The notes beneath the pieces are model-generated. The model did not search any database. It was not told where the DNA came from and saw nothing but the letters and a program-made list of their open reading frames with translations. From the NCBI GenBank assembly GCA_004347685.1, contig SLTJ01000037.1:71417-135416 (forward strand): DNA of 64,000 nucleotides, in the 5' to 3' direction. Positions 7,895 to 17,388 of this stretch are shown piece after piece; the first letter of the stretch is position 1, and every line of letters begins with the position of its first letter. The DNA comes from Clostridia bacterium (lineage in GTDB: Bacteria > Bacillota > DSM-521 > Neomoorellales > SLTJ01). Position numbers and translations under genes: made by a program.

Positions 7895-8617
7895 TCAACT
7901 TCTCACCTGTGTTTTCCGCCTCTCTGCCGCTTCCACCAGAGAGGCGAACAACTGACGCTGATATGTATCCTTGGCCCACATGAGCTCGGGATGCCACTGC
8001 ACCCCGAGGACAAAACCGTCCCCCTCCAGCTCCATAGCCTCCACCACCCCGTCGCTGGCCACAGCCGCGGCCTTAAATCCAGGAGCTAGAGAGCGTACTG
8101 CCTGGTGGTGGAAACTGTTCACCCGCACCCGGGCCTGCCCCCAGATACGGGCCAGCAGAGAACCGGCGTGGACCTCTATCCAGTGGGTCGGGTACCATCC
8201 TGGCGCATTCTGGCGGTGTTTGATCAGAAATCCGTTGCCGACCGGCAATGATAGATCCTGATAAATGTCGCCGCCGGCAGCAATATTCAGAACCTGCAGG
8301 CCACGGCAAATACCCAGGATCGGTTTCCGCGCCGCCAGAAGCTCGCGGACCAGGGAAATCTCAAAAGCGTCCCGGGCAGGAGTTACCCGCTGGGTACTGA
8401 CCGGCTCCTCGCCAAAATAAAGCGGGTCCACGTCTCCCCCGCCGGTAAATACCACTGCGTCTACCACCTCTACGTACTCCCGGACCGCAGACTGAGCTGC
8501 CGGCAAAACCAATGCCACGCCGCCGCAGGCCTGCACCGCCTCCACGTAGCTCTCATCCAGGTAATAAGTGCCCTTTTCCCAGTCAACGTTACTGGTAATG
8601 CCGATAAGTACGGCCAG
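7895..8617 (-). CDS. class I glutamine amidotransferase-like hydrolase (PuuD/peptidase C26 type), probable CTG start
   Basis: 240 residues if read from CTG at 8617, which sits behind an AGGGAGGGAG ribosome-binding site and gives (M)[12 protein letters not shown], the conserved first strand of the family. The first canonical codon, GTG at 8545, would drop that strand, so CTG is preferred. The nucleophile Cys is in [10 protein letters not shown], and the His-Glu pair is in [15 protein letters not shown] is the family signature. Members cleave gamma-glutamyl amides such as gamma-glutamyl-GABA. The substrate cannot be read from the sequence. Repeat copy b begins only 18 bp upstream and may have altered the original start region. 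Confidence 0.85.
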   Translation of the reverse strand: MAVLIGITSNVDWEKGTYYLDESYVEAVQACGGVALVLPAAQSAVREYVEVVDAVVFTGGGDVDPLYFGEEPVSTQRVTPARDAFEISLVRELLAARKPILGICRGLQVLNIAAGGDIYQDLSLPVGNGFLIKHRQNAPGWYPTHWIEVHAGSLLARIWGQARVRVNSFHHQAVRSLAPGFKAAAVASDGVVEAMELEGDGFVLGVQWHPELMWAKDTYQRQLFASLVEAAERRKTQVRS

Positions 8618-8635
8618 GGCCTCTCCCTCCCTGCC

Positions 8636-8877
8636 CTGAAACTAGAGGTGAGAGGTGGGAAATGGGAGGTGGGACACTTGTAGGAACCGGCTGCGCCGGT
8701 TCCTGATCTTAACTCCCGTCTCTGCCACCGCTCCCTTTTCATCCTCTGTTGGTGCCCCGGCACTCAACCTGCCGTTCACGTTGTGTGCTACCCGAACATC
8801 TTACCGCCCGAATGGTAGTACTGCGGGTGAAGCACCTTACGACCACGGAGTTGAGTGCCGGGGCATGGGGTCTGCCC
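8636..8877 (+). repeat. heptamer-plus-hairpin repeat, copy b, with nested element
   Basis: Same order as copy a: GAGGTGAGAGGTGGG units, CTTGTAG, a perfect stem GGAACCGGC...GCCGGTTCC, then a trailer. Between GTTGGTGCC and GGCATGGGGTCTGCC it carries an extra block of about 108 bp that copy a lacks. The copy fills the whole gap between the amidotransferase and ndoA genes. Confidence 0.78.
8755..8863. repeat. nested palindromic element with CCGGCACTCAAC ends, copy 1
   Basis: Begins CCCCGGCACTCAAC and ends GTTGAGTGCCGGGG, an inverted repeat of 14 bp around about 80 bp with no coding capacity. Comparison with copy a at 1.8 kb shows a filled versus an empty site. Confidence 0.72.
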
Positions 8878-8898
8878 TAATAAACAAAGGCCCGGACC

Positions 8899-9249
8899 CT
8901 AAATCTCCACCAGCCCCAGGCTGATGCTGATGGCATGGTCAACCCTCTCCATGATCTCCCCGTTTAAGGCGGTCACCCGTTGCTTGAGGCGGCTCTTGTC
9001 AATGGTGCGGATCTGTTCCAGGAGAATTACGGAATCCTTTTCCAGTCCCGTTTCCTTGCCGAGGATCTCTATATGGGTGGGCAATCTGGCTTTATCAATC
9101 TGCGAGGTAATCGCCGCCACAATGGTGGTGGGGCTGTACTGGTTGCCAATGTCGTTCTGGATTATCAGTACCGGCCGCATCCCCCCTTGCTCCGAACCCA
9201 CCACTGGGTTCAGTTGGGCGTAAAATATATCCCCGCGGCGAATATGCAT
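8899..9249 (-). CDS. ndoA: endoribonuclease toxin NdoA (MazF family)
   Basis: 116 residues from ATG of [11 protein letters not shown], with GAGG 5 bases upstream; a GTG at 9264 overlapping the antitoxin stop would add five residues. The PemK/MazF core [18 protein letters not shown] and RPVLIIQND is intact, including the Arg and Ser/Thr (AAITSQ) of the active site. NdoA cleaves mRNA at short U-rich sites and is held in check by the antitoxin. It is directly downstream of the antitoxin gene, and both follow alr, the standard Firmicute order. Confidence 0.93.
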   Translation of the reverse strand: MHIRRGDIFYAQLNPVVGSEQGGMRPVLIIQNDIGNQYSPTTIVAAITSQIDKARLPTHIEILGKETGLEKDSVILLEQIRTIDKSRLKQRVTALNGEIMERVDHAISISLGLVEI

Positions 9250-9260
9250 GGCATCCTCAC

Positions 9261-9527
9261 TCACTCTACCAGCTTGGCCTCGTATTTTTCTAACACCTGC
9301 TCTCCGTAATAGTGTTCCTGAGCCAGAGCCAGATTAATCTCCGCCATTTCCTGGTAGCCTCTTTTCATCTGCTCGCGAAGATTGATCCGTTTCCTTTCTT
9401 GAATGTACTCTTCCATAATCTGACAAATACATTGGCTACGATTGAGGCCATTGGAGTAAACCAGACCATCTAATTCTTGTAATAAGTCCTCCGGGATTGA
9501 GACCATAATGCGTCTGGTAATAGCCAA
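9261..9527 (-). CDS. ndoAI: ribbon-helix-helix antitoxin NdoAI (MazE-like)
   Basis: 88 residues. The N-terminal [18 protein letters not shown] strand and helices [18 protein letters not shown] form a MetJ/CopG ribbon-helix-helix DNA-binding domain. The C-terminal tail ([20 protein letters not shown]) is the toxin-binding segment. It neutralises NdoA and probably represses the pair. Its stop is 11 bases before the toxin ATG, so translation is likely coupled. Upstream lies alr at 19 bp. Confidence 0.92.
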   Translation of the reverse strand: MAITRRIMVSIPEDLLQELDGLVYSNGLNRSQCICQIMEEYIQERKRINLREQMKRGYQEMAEINLALAQEHYYGEQVLEKYEAKLVE

Positions 9528-9546
9528 GATGCGCCCTCCTCTAGTT

Positions 9547-10662
9547 TTACTCCCTGTAAACCCGGGGAACGCGGGGACCTACAGCGCACAACAGCTCATA
9601 GCTTATGGTAGAAACCTTGTCCGCCACTTCCTCAACCGGAAGGCAGCCCTTCTCTCCCGGTCCCCACAGAATGACCTCCTGGCCTACGCCGGCAGCCGCG
9701 ACCCGGGAAACATCCACCATGACGTGATCCATGCACACCCGCCCCACCACCGGGATTCTATTACCGTCCACCAGCACCTGACCGCAATTGGAAAGCCCCC
9801 GGCTGTACCCGTCGGCGTAACCCACCGGCAGGGTGGCGATCCTGGCCCGCTCCCCGGTCACGTAGGTACAACCGTAGCTAATGGGGGTACCCGGTGGCAC
9901 TTCCTTTACCATGGCTATCCGGGCGCGAAAGCTCATGGCCGGCTGTAGCTTGACCGGCAGGTCCTGCCCCGGCTCCAGGGGAGAACAGCCGTACAGCATG
10001 ATCCCCGGCCGCACCAGGTTAAAATGACTTTCAGGCAACCGCGCCACCGCGGCACTGTTGGCCGCGTGCTGCCAGCGAAAATGAAGTCCTAACCGGGCCA
10101 TGTCCGCCACTACCTGCCTGAACCGCTGCAACTGCTCGCGGGCAAAGCCGGTATCGGCGGCATCAGCAGCAGCGAAATGGGTGAAGATCCCTTCCACCTC
10201 CAGGCCGGGTAACCCGGCCATCCGGCTGACCTCCTGGACAGCGCGGGAGTAGAGAAAGCCCAGCCGTCCCATACCGGTGTCTATCTTGATATGGGACTTG
10301 ATCTTAAGGCCGGCCTTCTGGACCCCAGCCGCTATGGCCCGGGCCTGTTCCATACTGGAAAGGCAGACACTCACGCCCAGGGCGGCCATCTCCGGCCCCT
10401 GTTCGGCCGGGGTGTACCCCAGGACCAGGATGGGGGCCTGGACCCCGGCCGCCCGGAGTTCCGCGGCCTCTTCCGGGATGGCCACCCCCAGCCAAGAAGC
10501 ACCCGCCTCCAAAACCGCCCGGCTGACCTCGACCAGCCCGTGGCCGTAAGCATTGGCCTTAACCACAGCCATGAGGCCCGTGCCCGGTGCCAGCAGCCCC
10601 CTGATTGCGCGCAGGTTATGCTTGATGGCTCTCAGATCCACCTCGGCCCAGACCGGCCGCAA
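9547..10662 (-). CDS. alr: alanine racemase
   Basis: 371 residues from TTG at 10662, chosen because GGGGAGG lies 7 bases upstream and (M)RPVWAEVDLRAIKHNL is the usual start. The longer frame to 10791 reads through repeat copy e and adds 43 foreign residues. The enzyme makes D-alanine for cell walls. PLP-binding lysine is in VVKANAYGHG; the second active-site tyrosine region is PISYGCTYVTGE; the C-terminal VVGRVCMDHVMVDV is standard. It heads the alr-ndoAI-ndoA group. Confidence 0.95.
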   Translation of the reverse strand: MRPVWAEVDLRAIKHNLRAIRGLLAPGTGLMAVVKANAYGHGLVEVSRAVLEAGASWLGVAIPEEAAELRAAGVQAPILVLGYTPAEQGPEMAALGVSVCLSSMEQARAIAAGVQKAGLKIKSHIKIDTGMGRLGFLYSRAVQEVSRMAGLPGLEVEGIFTHFAAADAADTGFAREQLQRFRQVVADMARLGLHFRWQHAANSAAVARLPESHFNLVRPGIMLYGCSPLEPGQDLPVKLQPAMSFRARIAMVKEVPPGTPISYGCTYVTGERARIATLPVGYADGYSRGLSNCGQVLVDGNRIPVVGRVCMDHVMVDVSRVAAAGVGQEVILWGPGEKGCLPVEEVADKVSTISYELLCAVGPRVPRVYRE

Positions 10663-10675
10663 GGGATCGCCTCCC

Positions 10676-10750
10676 CTAAAATCAGAGGTTAGCGGTTGGA
10701 GGTTAGAGGTTGGATCTCGTAGAAAGCGGCTGCGCCACTTTCGATCTGAG
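10676..10750 (+). repeat. heptamer-plus-hairpin repeat, copy e
   Basis: Units GAGGTTA and GGTTGGA repeat before CTCGTAG and a stem GAAAGCGGC...GCCACTTTC with one C/A mismatch. It ends without the long trailer of copies a and b. It lies just upstream of the alr ribosome-binding site. Confidence 0.72.
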
Positions 10751-10830
10751 TCTGGGCCGCTACCCTCGCTGTGGGGTGACGCCGGGGGCACCGTGGACGT
10801 CTCCTGAATACAGAGGCTGCCGTAGATACA

Positions 10831-12393
10831 TCACCCCTCCCGGGCCGCCGCCACTTCTTTAAAGGCCAGCGGCAAATACTCGATCAAGCTGGTGGCCGTA
10901 AGGCCGGCCATCCCCAGGTCCTGGCCGGCCAGGTCACCGGCCAGGCCATGCAGGTATACCCCGCAGGCTGCCGCCTCTTCAGCCGGCAATCCCTGGGCCA
11001 ACAAGGCGGCGATAATGCCGGTGAGCACGTCACCGCTGCCGCCGGTGGCCATCCCCGGATTGCCTGTCGGGTTGACATAGATATGCCCCTTGGGCGTGGC
11101 TATTACCGTCCTGGCCCCCTTGAGCACCACCGTCACCTGCCACTGCTGGGCCGCGGCCTGGGCCACCGCCAGCCGGTCCTCCTGCACCCTGGCCACCGGA
11201 ACGCCCAGCAGGCGGGACATCTCGCCCGGGTGAGGCGTGAGGATGGCTGGCTGCTTCAGGGAAGGAAGGATTTCCGAGTGGCCGGAGAGAGCATTAAGGG
11301 CATCGGCGTCAATCACAGCCGGGCAATCAAGGCGGGGCAGGAGTTCACGCACCATAACCGCGCTGTCGGCATGTAGCGATAAGCCGGGGCCCAGGGCCAG
11401 CACCGAAGCCCGCTTGAAGGTCAGAATATCGTCCACCGCCTCCCGCGATAAGCAGCCTTCACCATTGGCCGGCAGGGGACGAGACATGACTTCCAAGGCC
11501 CGGAGCTGGACCGCCTGGTGCAGAGGGGCCGGGACTCCCAGCGTCACCAGTCCGGCGCCAGCGCGCAGGGCCGCCGTGGCCGCCATCACCGCCGCCCCGC
11601 CCATTCCCGGTGATCCGCCAACCACCAGGACGTGGCCGTAGTCGCCCTTATGCCCAGCCGGCAGGCGCTGTGGCAGCCGGCTGGCACACCAGGAGTGGGT
11701 CAGCAGCTCTCGCATCAGCGGCTGGCTGGTGACCAGGGCGCAGGGAATAGAGATATCGGCTACGGTGAGCTGTCCGACGTACCCGGCTCCCGGCTCCAGG
11801 ACCAGCCCCAGCTTGGGCAGGGCCAAGGTTACAGTGCGGGTGGCCCGGACGCACGGGCCGTTGACCTTCCCGGTGTCGGCTTCCAACCCCGAAGGCAGGT
11901 CCACAGCTACTACCGGCTTCCCGGTCTGGTTGACCAGCTCAATGACCCGGGCCGGCACGCCGAGGGCTGCTCCCTTGAAACCGGTACCATAAATAGCATC
12001 TACAATCAAATCGGCGTAGAGCAGGGCGATGTCGGCCCGCTGTACATCCTTTTCTTCCAGCACAGGGTAAAAGGTGGCCTGCATGGCGCGCAAAACCCGG
12101 TAGTTTACCTCGGCATCACCCCGGAGATCCTCGGGGCGGGCCAGGAGGAAAATCTTAACTTCGGCGCCGGCGTTGATAAGGTGGCGGGCCACCACCAGGC
12201 CGTCACCGCCGTTGTTGCCTTTGCCGGCAAAGATCCAGATGCGCTTGCCGGCGAGGTCAGGGCCGAGCTCCTGCCTGATGGCATGGACTACGGCCAGGCC
12301 GGCGTTTTCCATCAGGATCAGGCTGGGGAGGAAATACTGCTCCGCCGTCATCCGGTCCAGGTTGCCCATTTCGGCGGCCGTAATCAGCTTCAC
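10831..12393 (-). CDS. nnr: bifunctional NAD(P)H-hydrate epimerase/dehydratase
   Basis: 520 residues. The N-terminal YjeF domain (about 1-215) carries FAGKGNNGGDGLVVARHL and is the epimerase. The C-terminal ribokinase-like domain (about 230-510) carries GGSPGMGGAAVMAA, LTPHPGEMSRLLG and GNPGMATGGSGDVLTG and is the ADP/ATP-dependent dehydratase. Together they repair hydrated NAD(P)H. Its start overlaps the acpS stop by 4 bases, so the two are translationally coupled. Length is normal for the fused form. Confidence 0.95.
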   Translation of the reverse strand: MKLITAAEMGNLDRMTAEQYFLPSLILMENAGLAVVHAIRQELGPDLAGKRIWIFAGKGNNGGDGLVVARHLINAGAEVKIFLLARPEDLRGDAEVNYRVLRAMQATFYPVLEEKDVQRADIALLYADLIVDAIYGTGFKGAALGVPARVIELVNQTGKPVVAVDLPSGLEADTGKVNGPCVRATRTVTLALPKLGLVLEPGAGYVGQLTVADISIPCALVTSQPLMRELLTHSWCASRLPQRLPAGHKGDYGHVLVVGGSPGMGGAAVMAATAALRAGAGLVTLGVPAPLHQAVQLRALEVMSRPLPANGEGCLSREAVDDILTFKRASVLALGPGLSLHADSAVMVRELLPRLDCPAVIDADALNALSGHSEILPSLKQPAILTPHPGEMSRLLGVPVARVQEDRLAVAQAAAQQWQVTVVLKGARTVIATPKGHIYVNPTGNPGMATGGSGDVLTGIIAALLAQGLPAEEAAACGVYLHGLAGDLAGQDLGMAGLTATSLIEYLPLAFKEVAAAREG

Positions 12394-12776
12394 GCTTTCA
12401 CCTCTCCTTCGGCCACGGCCAGGGCAACGGCCTGCTCCCGGGAGTGGCTGAGACTGACCACTACCCGGGTGATGCCCTGGTTCTCTGCCCGCTCCCTGGC
12501 CGCCCCCCGCAAGACAACCTCCGGCCCCCGGCCGGAGGCCATGCTGATCTCAATATCCTGCCAGCGGCAGCGGCCCAGGCCGAGGCCCAAAGCCTTCATT
12601 ACCGCCTCCTTGGCCGCAAACCTGGCTGCCAGGGAAGAGGCCGGGTGTTTCCTGGCCAGGCAGTACTCCAACTCCTGCGGCCCAAAGACACGGGCCGCAA
12701 ATCTGCCCGGCCGGCGCCGCCAGGCTGCAGCCACCCGGCCTATTTCCACCACATCTACCCCGATTCCTTTGACCAT
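12390..12776 (-). CDS. acpS: holo-[acyl-carrier-protein] synthase
   Basis: 128 residues from ATG of MVKGIGVDVVEIGR; an ATG four codons earlier (12788) is also possible and neither has a strong ribosome-binding site. AcpS transfers 4'-phosphopantetheine to ACP. The Mg-binding Asp in GVDVVEI and the RFAAKEAVMKAL motif are present. VSLSHSREQAVALAV is the usual C-terminal strand. It overlaps nnr, a common pairing in Firmicutes. Confidence 0.93.
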   Translation of the reverse strand: MVKGIGVDVVEIGRVAAAWRRRPGRFAARVFGPQELEYCLARKHPASSLAARFAAKEAVMKALGLGLGRCRWQDIEISMASGRGPEVVLRGAARERAENQGITRVVVSLSHSREQAVALAVAEGEVKA

Positions 12777-12836
12777 GCTCTTATACATTCGGCAAAACCA
12801 ACTAAAACCCTGCTAGTTTTCTCCTGGTGGAAAATA

Positions 12837-14714
12837 CTACTCGACAGTAACGCTCTTGGCCAAGTTGCGCGGCTGGTCCACATCGCATCCCCGAGCCACG
12901 GCGGCATAATAGGCCAGCAGTTGCAGCGGCACCGCCGCCAGAGAGGGCATCAGTTCCTCCGGGGCTAGCGGTACCCTTAGCACGCGGTCGGCCACGGCAG
13001 CCACGTCCGCCGCCCCGGCGGGCTCCGGTAAACTCTCTCCGGCAGGTCCGGGGTCCGGCCCGGCAAAGGGGGTCACCACGATTATCCGCCCCCCGCGCGC
13101 CCGGGCTTCCTTAATATTGCTGAGGTTTTTCTCCAGGATATGCTTCTGGGTGGCCAGAGCCACCACCGGCATGCCCCGGCTGATCAGGGCCAGGGTACCG
13201 TGCTTCAATTCGCCGCTGGCCAGGCTCTCGGCATGGATGTAAGAGATTTCCTTGAGCTTCAAGGCGCCCTCCATGGCCACGGCGTAATCCAGCCCGCGGC
13301 CGATAAAGTACACATCTTCCCGACCGGCCAGTTCCCCAGCCGTTTCCGCTACCTGATCGGCCCCCTCCAGGATCTCTTGGACCTGGCCGGGGAGAGACTG
13401 GAGGGACTTTACTATTGTTTCCATATAATCCCTCGATAACACTGATCTGATTTCCCCCAGCCACAAGTAAAAGATATTCAGGGCCAGCAACTGGGTCAGG
13501 TAAGCCTTGGTAGAAGCCACGGCAATCTCCGGCCCGGCCCGGGTGTAAAGAGTAGCTTCCGCCTCCCGCGCCAGGGTACTGCCCACGACATTGGTGATGG
13601 CCAGTACCTTCGCCCCCCGCTGCCGGCAGAGCTCGACCGCCGCCAGGGTATCGGCCGTCTCCCCGGACTGGCTGATGGCTATGGCCAGAGTCTGCCTGTC
13701 AATCAAGGGGTCGCTGTAGCGGAACTCCGAGGCCAGTTCTACCCGCACCGGAAGCCGGAGGTGGCGCTGGATGATGCTGCCTCCCACCAGCCCGGCATGG
13801 TAGGCGGTGCCGCAGGCTACCACTACCACCTGCCTGAGTTCCTGAAGGAAATCCGGGGTCAAGGCCACCTCAGCGGACAGGTCGGCCCGCGGACCAGCCA
13901 GCCGGCCAGCCATGGTTTGGCGCAAGGCTTCAGGTTGCTCAAAAATCTCCTTGAGCATAAAGTGGGGGTAACCGCCCTTTTCGGCCGCGGCCAGTTCCCA
14001 GTTGACCTGGAAGCTACGGCCGGATTTCCGTTCCCCCGCGGGGCCGAAGACCTGCATTCCCCCCCGGCCAAGGACCGCCGTCTCCCCGTTCTCCAGAACC
14101 GCCACCTGCCGGGTATACGGCAGCAAGGCCGGGATATCCGAGGCCACCCAGTACTCACCCTGGCCCAGGCCGATGACCAGCGGGCTGTCCTGCCTGGTAG
14201 CCACCAGCACGCCCGGCTCCCGGGTACTGACAGCCACCATGGCGTAGGAACCGTCCAGATATCTCCGGGCCTGCAGGATGGCCCGAAGGAGATCGGCGTC
14301 ATAAAGTTCTTCCAGCAGGTGGGGGATCACCTCAGTATCAGTATCAGAAGTAAAGCGGTGACCTTTCCGGCCCAGTTCCCGGCGCAGTTCCAGGTAGTTT
14401 TCAATTATGCCGTTATGCACCACCCCCAGGCCGGCGCTGCAGTCCAGGTGCGGGTGGGCGTTGTTATCTGTGGGTTCGCCGTGGGTAGCCCACCGGGTAT
14501 GCCCGATCCCTACTGTGCCTTCCGGGCAGTTTTCATTCAACTGCTGCCGCAAAACCTGTATTTTCCCGGCCTTCTTGACCACCTGTAGGCTGGCCCGGCC
14601 GTTAGCTACAGCTATCCCTGCCGAATCGTATCCCCGGTACTCCAGCCGGGCCAGCCCTTCCAGCAATATCGGAGCCGCCGGCCGGCAGCCAACGTAACCA
14701 ACAATGCCGCACAT
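12837..14714 (-). CDS. glmS: glutamine-fructose-6-phosphate aminotransferase (isomerizing)
   Basis: 625 residues from ATG of MCGIVGYVG, whose Cys2 becomes the N-terminal nucleophile; the GGGAGGG ribosome-binding site is 8 bases upstream. The longer frame to 14978 is a translation of the ribozyme leader and is not real. The glutaminase domain (1 to about 235) has GIGHTRWATHGEP; two SIS domains follow (SQSGETADTLAAVE, ASTKAYLTQL) and the C-terminus ends RNLAKSVTVE. GlmS makes glucosamine-6-phosphate for peptidoglycan. It is controlled by the ribozyme directly upstream and follows glmM. Confidence 0.97.
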   Translation of the reverse strand: MCGIVGYVGCRPAAPILLEGLARLEYRGYDSAGIAVANGRASLQVVKKAGKIQVLRQQLNENCPEGTVGIGHTRWATHGEPTDNNAHPHLDCSAGLGVVHNGIIENYLELRRELGRKGHRFTSDTDTEVIPHLLEELYDADLLRAILQARRYLDGSYAMVAVSTREPGVLVATRQDSPLVIGLGQGEYWVASDIPALLPYTRQVAVLENGETAVLGRGGMQVFGPAGERKSGRSFQVNWELAAAEKGGYPHFMLKEIFEQPEALRQTMAGRLAGPRADLSAEVALTPDFLQELRQVVVVACGTAYHAGLVGGSIIQRHLRLPVRVELASEFRYSDPLIDRQTLAIAISQSGETADTLAAVELCRQRGAKVLAITNVVGSTLAREAEATLYTRAGPEIAVASTKAYLTQLLALNIFYLWLGEIRSVLSRDYMETIVKSLQSLPGQVQEILEGADQVAETAGELAGREDVYFIGRGLDYAVAMEGALKLKEISYIHAESLASGELKHGTLALISRGMPVVALATQKHILEKNLSNIKEARARGGRIIVVTPFAGPDPGPAGESLPEPAGAADVAAVADRVLRVPLAPEELMPSLAAVPLQLLAYYAAVARGCDVDQPRNLAKSVTVE

Positions 14715-14738
14715 AAAATACCCTCCCAGGTTTGTTGC

Positions 14739-14891
14739 TCCCAAGAGGGTCACCCGGCTGCTTTGTCTCCGGGATTGCTCCCGGCCTTTGTCAGCCTTTG
14801 CGGTCGTGACCAACCGGAGGGCATCCGCCGAAATCTCGATAAACCCTCTCCTCGTCAACCGCCGGGGTTTGCCGCCGGCGGTGCTGGCGCT
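14739..14891 (-). promoter_or_regulatory. glmS ribozyme: glmS ribozyme (glucosamine-6-phosphate riboswitch)
   Basis: On the minus strand the transcript reads AAAAGCGCCAGCACC (cleavage expected just before the first G, about 14890), then a GCCGGCGG...CCCCGGCGG stem, the conserved TTGACGAGGAGAGGGTTTAT and CGAGATTTCGGCGGATGCC core, and the 3' GCCGGGTGACCCTC segment. These are the landmark elements of the glmS catalytic riboswitch in the right order, 25-30 bases before the glmS ribosome-binding site. GlcN6P-triggered self-cleavage would expose the mRNA to decay and so limit GlmS. Confidence 0.93.
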
Positions 14892-14978
14892 TTTCAGAGA
14901 CTGCCCTCTTGGGAATAACGAACATGCTGTCCCTACATGCTTCCGGCCATGAGCCCTTCGCCCCGACCGGAAGGGCAA

Positions 14979-16376
14979 TTACCTTATCCTGCCTGCTTCT
15001 TCCCTGGCACTCACCTCCTTCCTGCTTCCTACCACCTGTTCATGTTCGCGGGAGGCCACCCGGCTTAACTCGGCCACGATAGCCTCAAGTTCGGCCACGT
15101 CAGGTCCTTCGGCCATGATGCGGATGACCGGCTCAGTACCGGAAGGCCGTACCAACACCCTGCCCTCTCCTCCCAGACGGCACCGGTTTCTTTCCACCGC
15201 CTGGATAAATTCCGGGTGATTAAGCACGGCCGCCTGGTCCGGGGCCGCTATATTGTACATCACCTGCGGCAGGCAGGTCAACACCCCGGCCAACTCGCTC
15301 AAGGGCCGCCCGGTCCTGACCATTACCTGCAGAAGTTGCAGGGCCGTGATCAGACCGTCTCCGGTGGTATTATGCTCCAAAAAGATGATATGGCCGGATT
15401 GCTCCCCGCCCAAAACGGCGCCGCACCGCTGCATTTCCTCCAGCACGTAGCGGTCACCCACCGGGGTGGTATAGACCGCGATCCCGGCCCGCCGCAGGAC
15501 ATGGTGCAGGCCAAGATTGCTCATCACCGTGACTACCACGGCATTGTTCCATAACCGGCCCTGCCGGTGCAGGTCCAGACCACAGATGGCCATGATCTTG
15601 TCCCCGTCAACCAGGGCTCCCTTTTCATCCACCGCGATCACCCGGTCGGCATCGCCGTCATGGGCCAGACCAACATCAGCTTCACACTCGCTCACCGCCT
15701 GCTGCAACCCGCCGGGGTAAAGGCTCCCGCAATCCTGGTTAATATTCATGCCATTAGGAGAAGTATTCAGGGCCACCACTTTTGCCCCCAACTGTTCCAG
15801 GACCATGGGAGTTATCTGGCTGGCCGCACCCTGGGCACAATCAACCACTACCTTCAGGCCGGATAGGTCCACATTTACCGTACCGAGCACATGGGCCACG
15901 TATTCAGCTCTGACCTCAGCACGTTCAACCAGCCGGCCGATGCCGGCGCCTTCAGGGTAGGGGAGGGAGAGGTCCGGGTCGGCCAGCAAGGCCTCGATCC
16001 TTTCTTCCAGGGCATCTGAAAGCTTGTAGCCGTCATTGCTGCAAAATTTGATCCCGTTGTCAGTAGCCGGGTTGTGGGAGGCCGAAATCACCACGCCGGC
16101 CGCGGCCCCCAGGTGCCGGGTCAGCCAGATTACCGCCGGCGTCGGTAACACCCCCAGGCGCCAGACCTCGGCTCCGGCCGAACACAGGCCGGCCGTCAGG
16201 GCTGCCTCCAGCATGTCCCCGGAAAGTCGCGTGTCCCGCCCTACCACCACCGCCGGGTGCGTGCCGTTGTCCTTGAGCAGGTACGCTGCCGCGCGGCCTA
16301 GTTGCAGGGCCAGCTCGGGCGTAAGCTGCCGGTTGGCTACTCCGCGTACCCCATCGGTACCAAAAAGCTTCCCCAT
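14979..16376 (-). CDS. glmM: phosphoglucosamine mutase
   Basis: 465 residues, slightly long through a C-terminal basic tail (EHEQVVGSRKEVSAREEAGRIR). It interconverts glucosamine-6-P and glucosamine-1-P. The phosphoserine loop VISASHNPATDNGIKF, the metal-binding AHDGDADRVIAVD, the sugar loop GGEQSGHIIF and the phosphate loop RPSGTEPVIRIM are all intact. It lies between cdaR and glmS in the conserved cdaA-cdaR-glmM-glmS order; GlmM is known to bind and inhibit CdaA in Bacillus-type bacteria. Confidence 0.97.
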   Translation of the reverse strand: MGKLFGTDGVRGVANRQLTPELALQLGRAAAYLLKDNGTHPAVVVGRDTRLSGDMLEAALTAGLCSAGAEVWRLGVLPTPAVIWLTRHLGAAAGVVISASHNPATDNGIKFCSNDGYKLSDALEERIEALLADPDLSLPYPEGAGIGRLVERAEVRAEYVAHVLGTVNVDLSGLKVVVDCAQGAASQITPMVLEQLGAKVVALNTSPNGMNINQDCGSLYPGGLQQAVSECEADVGLAHDGDADRVIAVDEKGALVDGDKIMAICGLDLHRQGRLWNNAVVVTVMSNLGLHHVLRRAGIAVYTTPVGDRYVLEEMQRCGAVLGGEQSGHIIFLEHNTTGDGLITALQLLQVMVRTGRPLSELAGVLTCLPQVMYNIAAPDQAAVLNHPEFIQAVERNRCRLGGEGRVLVRPSGTEPVIRIMAEGPDVAELEAIVAELSRVASREHEQVVGSRKEVSAREEAGRIR

Positions 16377-16435
16377 GAACTATCCTCCGCATCTGGTATA
16401 GTTGAATTCGTCCAGCATACCCCTGCCCTTTAAGT

Positions 16436-17386
16436 TTATGTCTTTTGGTTTCTCACCGAGCCTGTACCTTCAGGCACTACCCGGATGAGGGCCTGTACCT
16501 GCACCGAAGGCAGCGAAACTTCGGACGGCAGGGAAAACTTGAGGTCTACCAGCCGGTCCGAGGAGATCCCGGAGATATCTACCGGGTCGCTGACCAAGTA
16601 CGGCAGTTTTTCCAGCACCGCTTCCGGGCCAAAAACAAGCACTTCCGCGGGAACGACCACCACTTGCTCCAGGCGGAAACCACGGGCCGGCTCCCCCTGT
16701 AGTTGCACCCTGACTTCCACCTCTCGGCTGGGAAGATCACGCACCACCGGAACTAATACCTCCACGGTCGCAGGCGAAATCTGCAGCCAGTCGGAAACAT
16801 TCCGGCCCTCGGCATCGCTTGCCGTTACCGGCACGCTCTGGTGGAAAGCCATGTCCGCCCGGCTTACATCTACGGTGACCCTAACCACGCTGATCCGGTC
16901 CAAGATGGTTTCCGGCCCGCCGACCATAACCTGCTCCGGACGAGCCACCGGGGGCAAAACGCGGTACCCGGCCGGCAACCGGCCCTTAAGCTCCACCTGT
17001 ACCGGAAACTGTTTTTCCGTAATCCTGTCCACCTTGATGTTCGCCTGAGAGGGAGTGACCGTAACCAGCTCCAACCCCGCCGGCAACCGCACTTCCACCG
17101 GCTCGATATTGGCCCCGATTCCCGGCCGGGGCAAGTCTACCACAGCCCTGATTTGCCTAGCTGAAATCTCAGCTAGACGCTGACTGCGGCCCTGCACCCG
17201 TACCTCCACTTCTTGGGGTTTATCGGCCACTACCAGGCCGCCAGGCAGTCCTTCCACCTCCAGCGGGACGCGGTAGATATCTTCGGCCCGGGGATTCTTC
17301 TCATCATTAACATAGAACCAGAGGGCCAGCGCCAATAGCACCGCTATTATCTTATATACCAGATCGTTCCGCCAGGCGTGCGGCAT
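16436..17386 (-). CDS. cdaR: CdaA regulatory protein CdaR (YbbR-domain protein)
   Basis: 316 residues. One N-terminal membrane helix (about 10-25, YKIIAVLLALALWFYV) is followed by the characteristic NDEKNP and then about three to four YbbR repeats, each a short beta domain with the pattern VPLEVEGLPGGLVV or FPVQVELKGRLPAGYRV. The repeats face outside. CdaR modulates the diadenylate cyclase CdaA encoded 2 bases upstream. Tight spacing with cdaA indicates one transcript. Confidence 0.92.
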   Translation of the reverse strand: MPHAWRNDLVYKIIAVLLALALWFYVNDEKNPRAEDIYRVPLEVEGLPGGLVVADKPQEVEVRVQGRSQRLAEISARQIRAVVDLPRPGIGANIEPVEVRLPAGLELVTVTPSQANIKVDRITEKQFPVQVELKGRLPAGYRVLPPVARPEQVMVGGPETILDRISVVRVTVDVSRADMAFHQSVPVTASDAEGRNVSDWLQISPATVEVLVPVVRDLPSREVEVRVQLQGEPARGFRLEQVVVVPAEVLVFGPEAVLEKLPYLVSDPVDISGISSDRLVDLKFSLPSEVSLPSVQVQALIRVVPEGTGSVRNQKT

Positions 17387-17388
17387 AA

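Noticed and set aside
14715-14978. 88-residue N-terminal extension of GlmS
   Set aside because: It is the translation of the ribozyme; the mature enzyme must start at Met-Cys.
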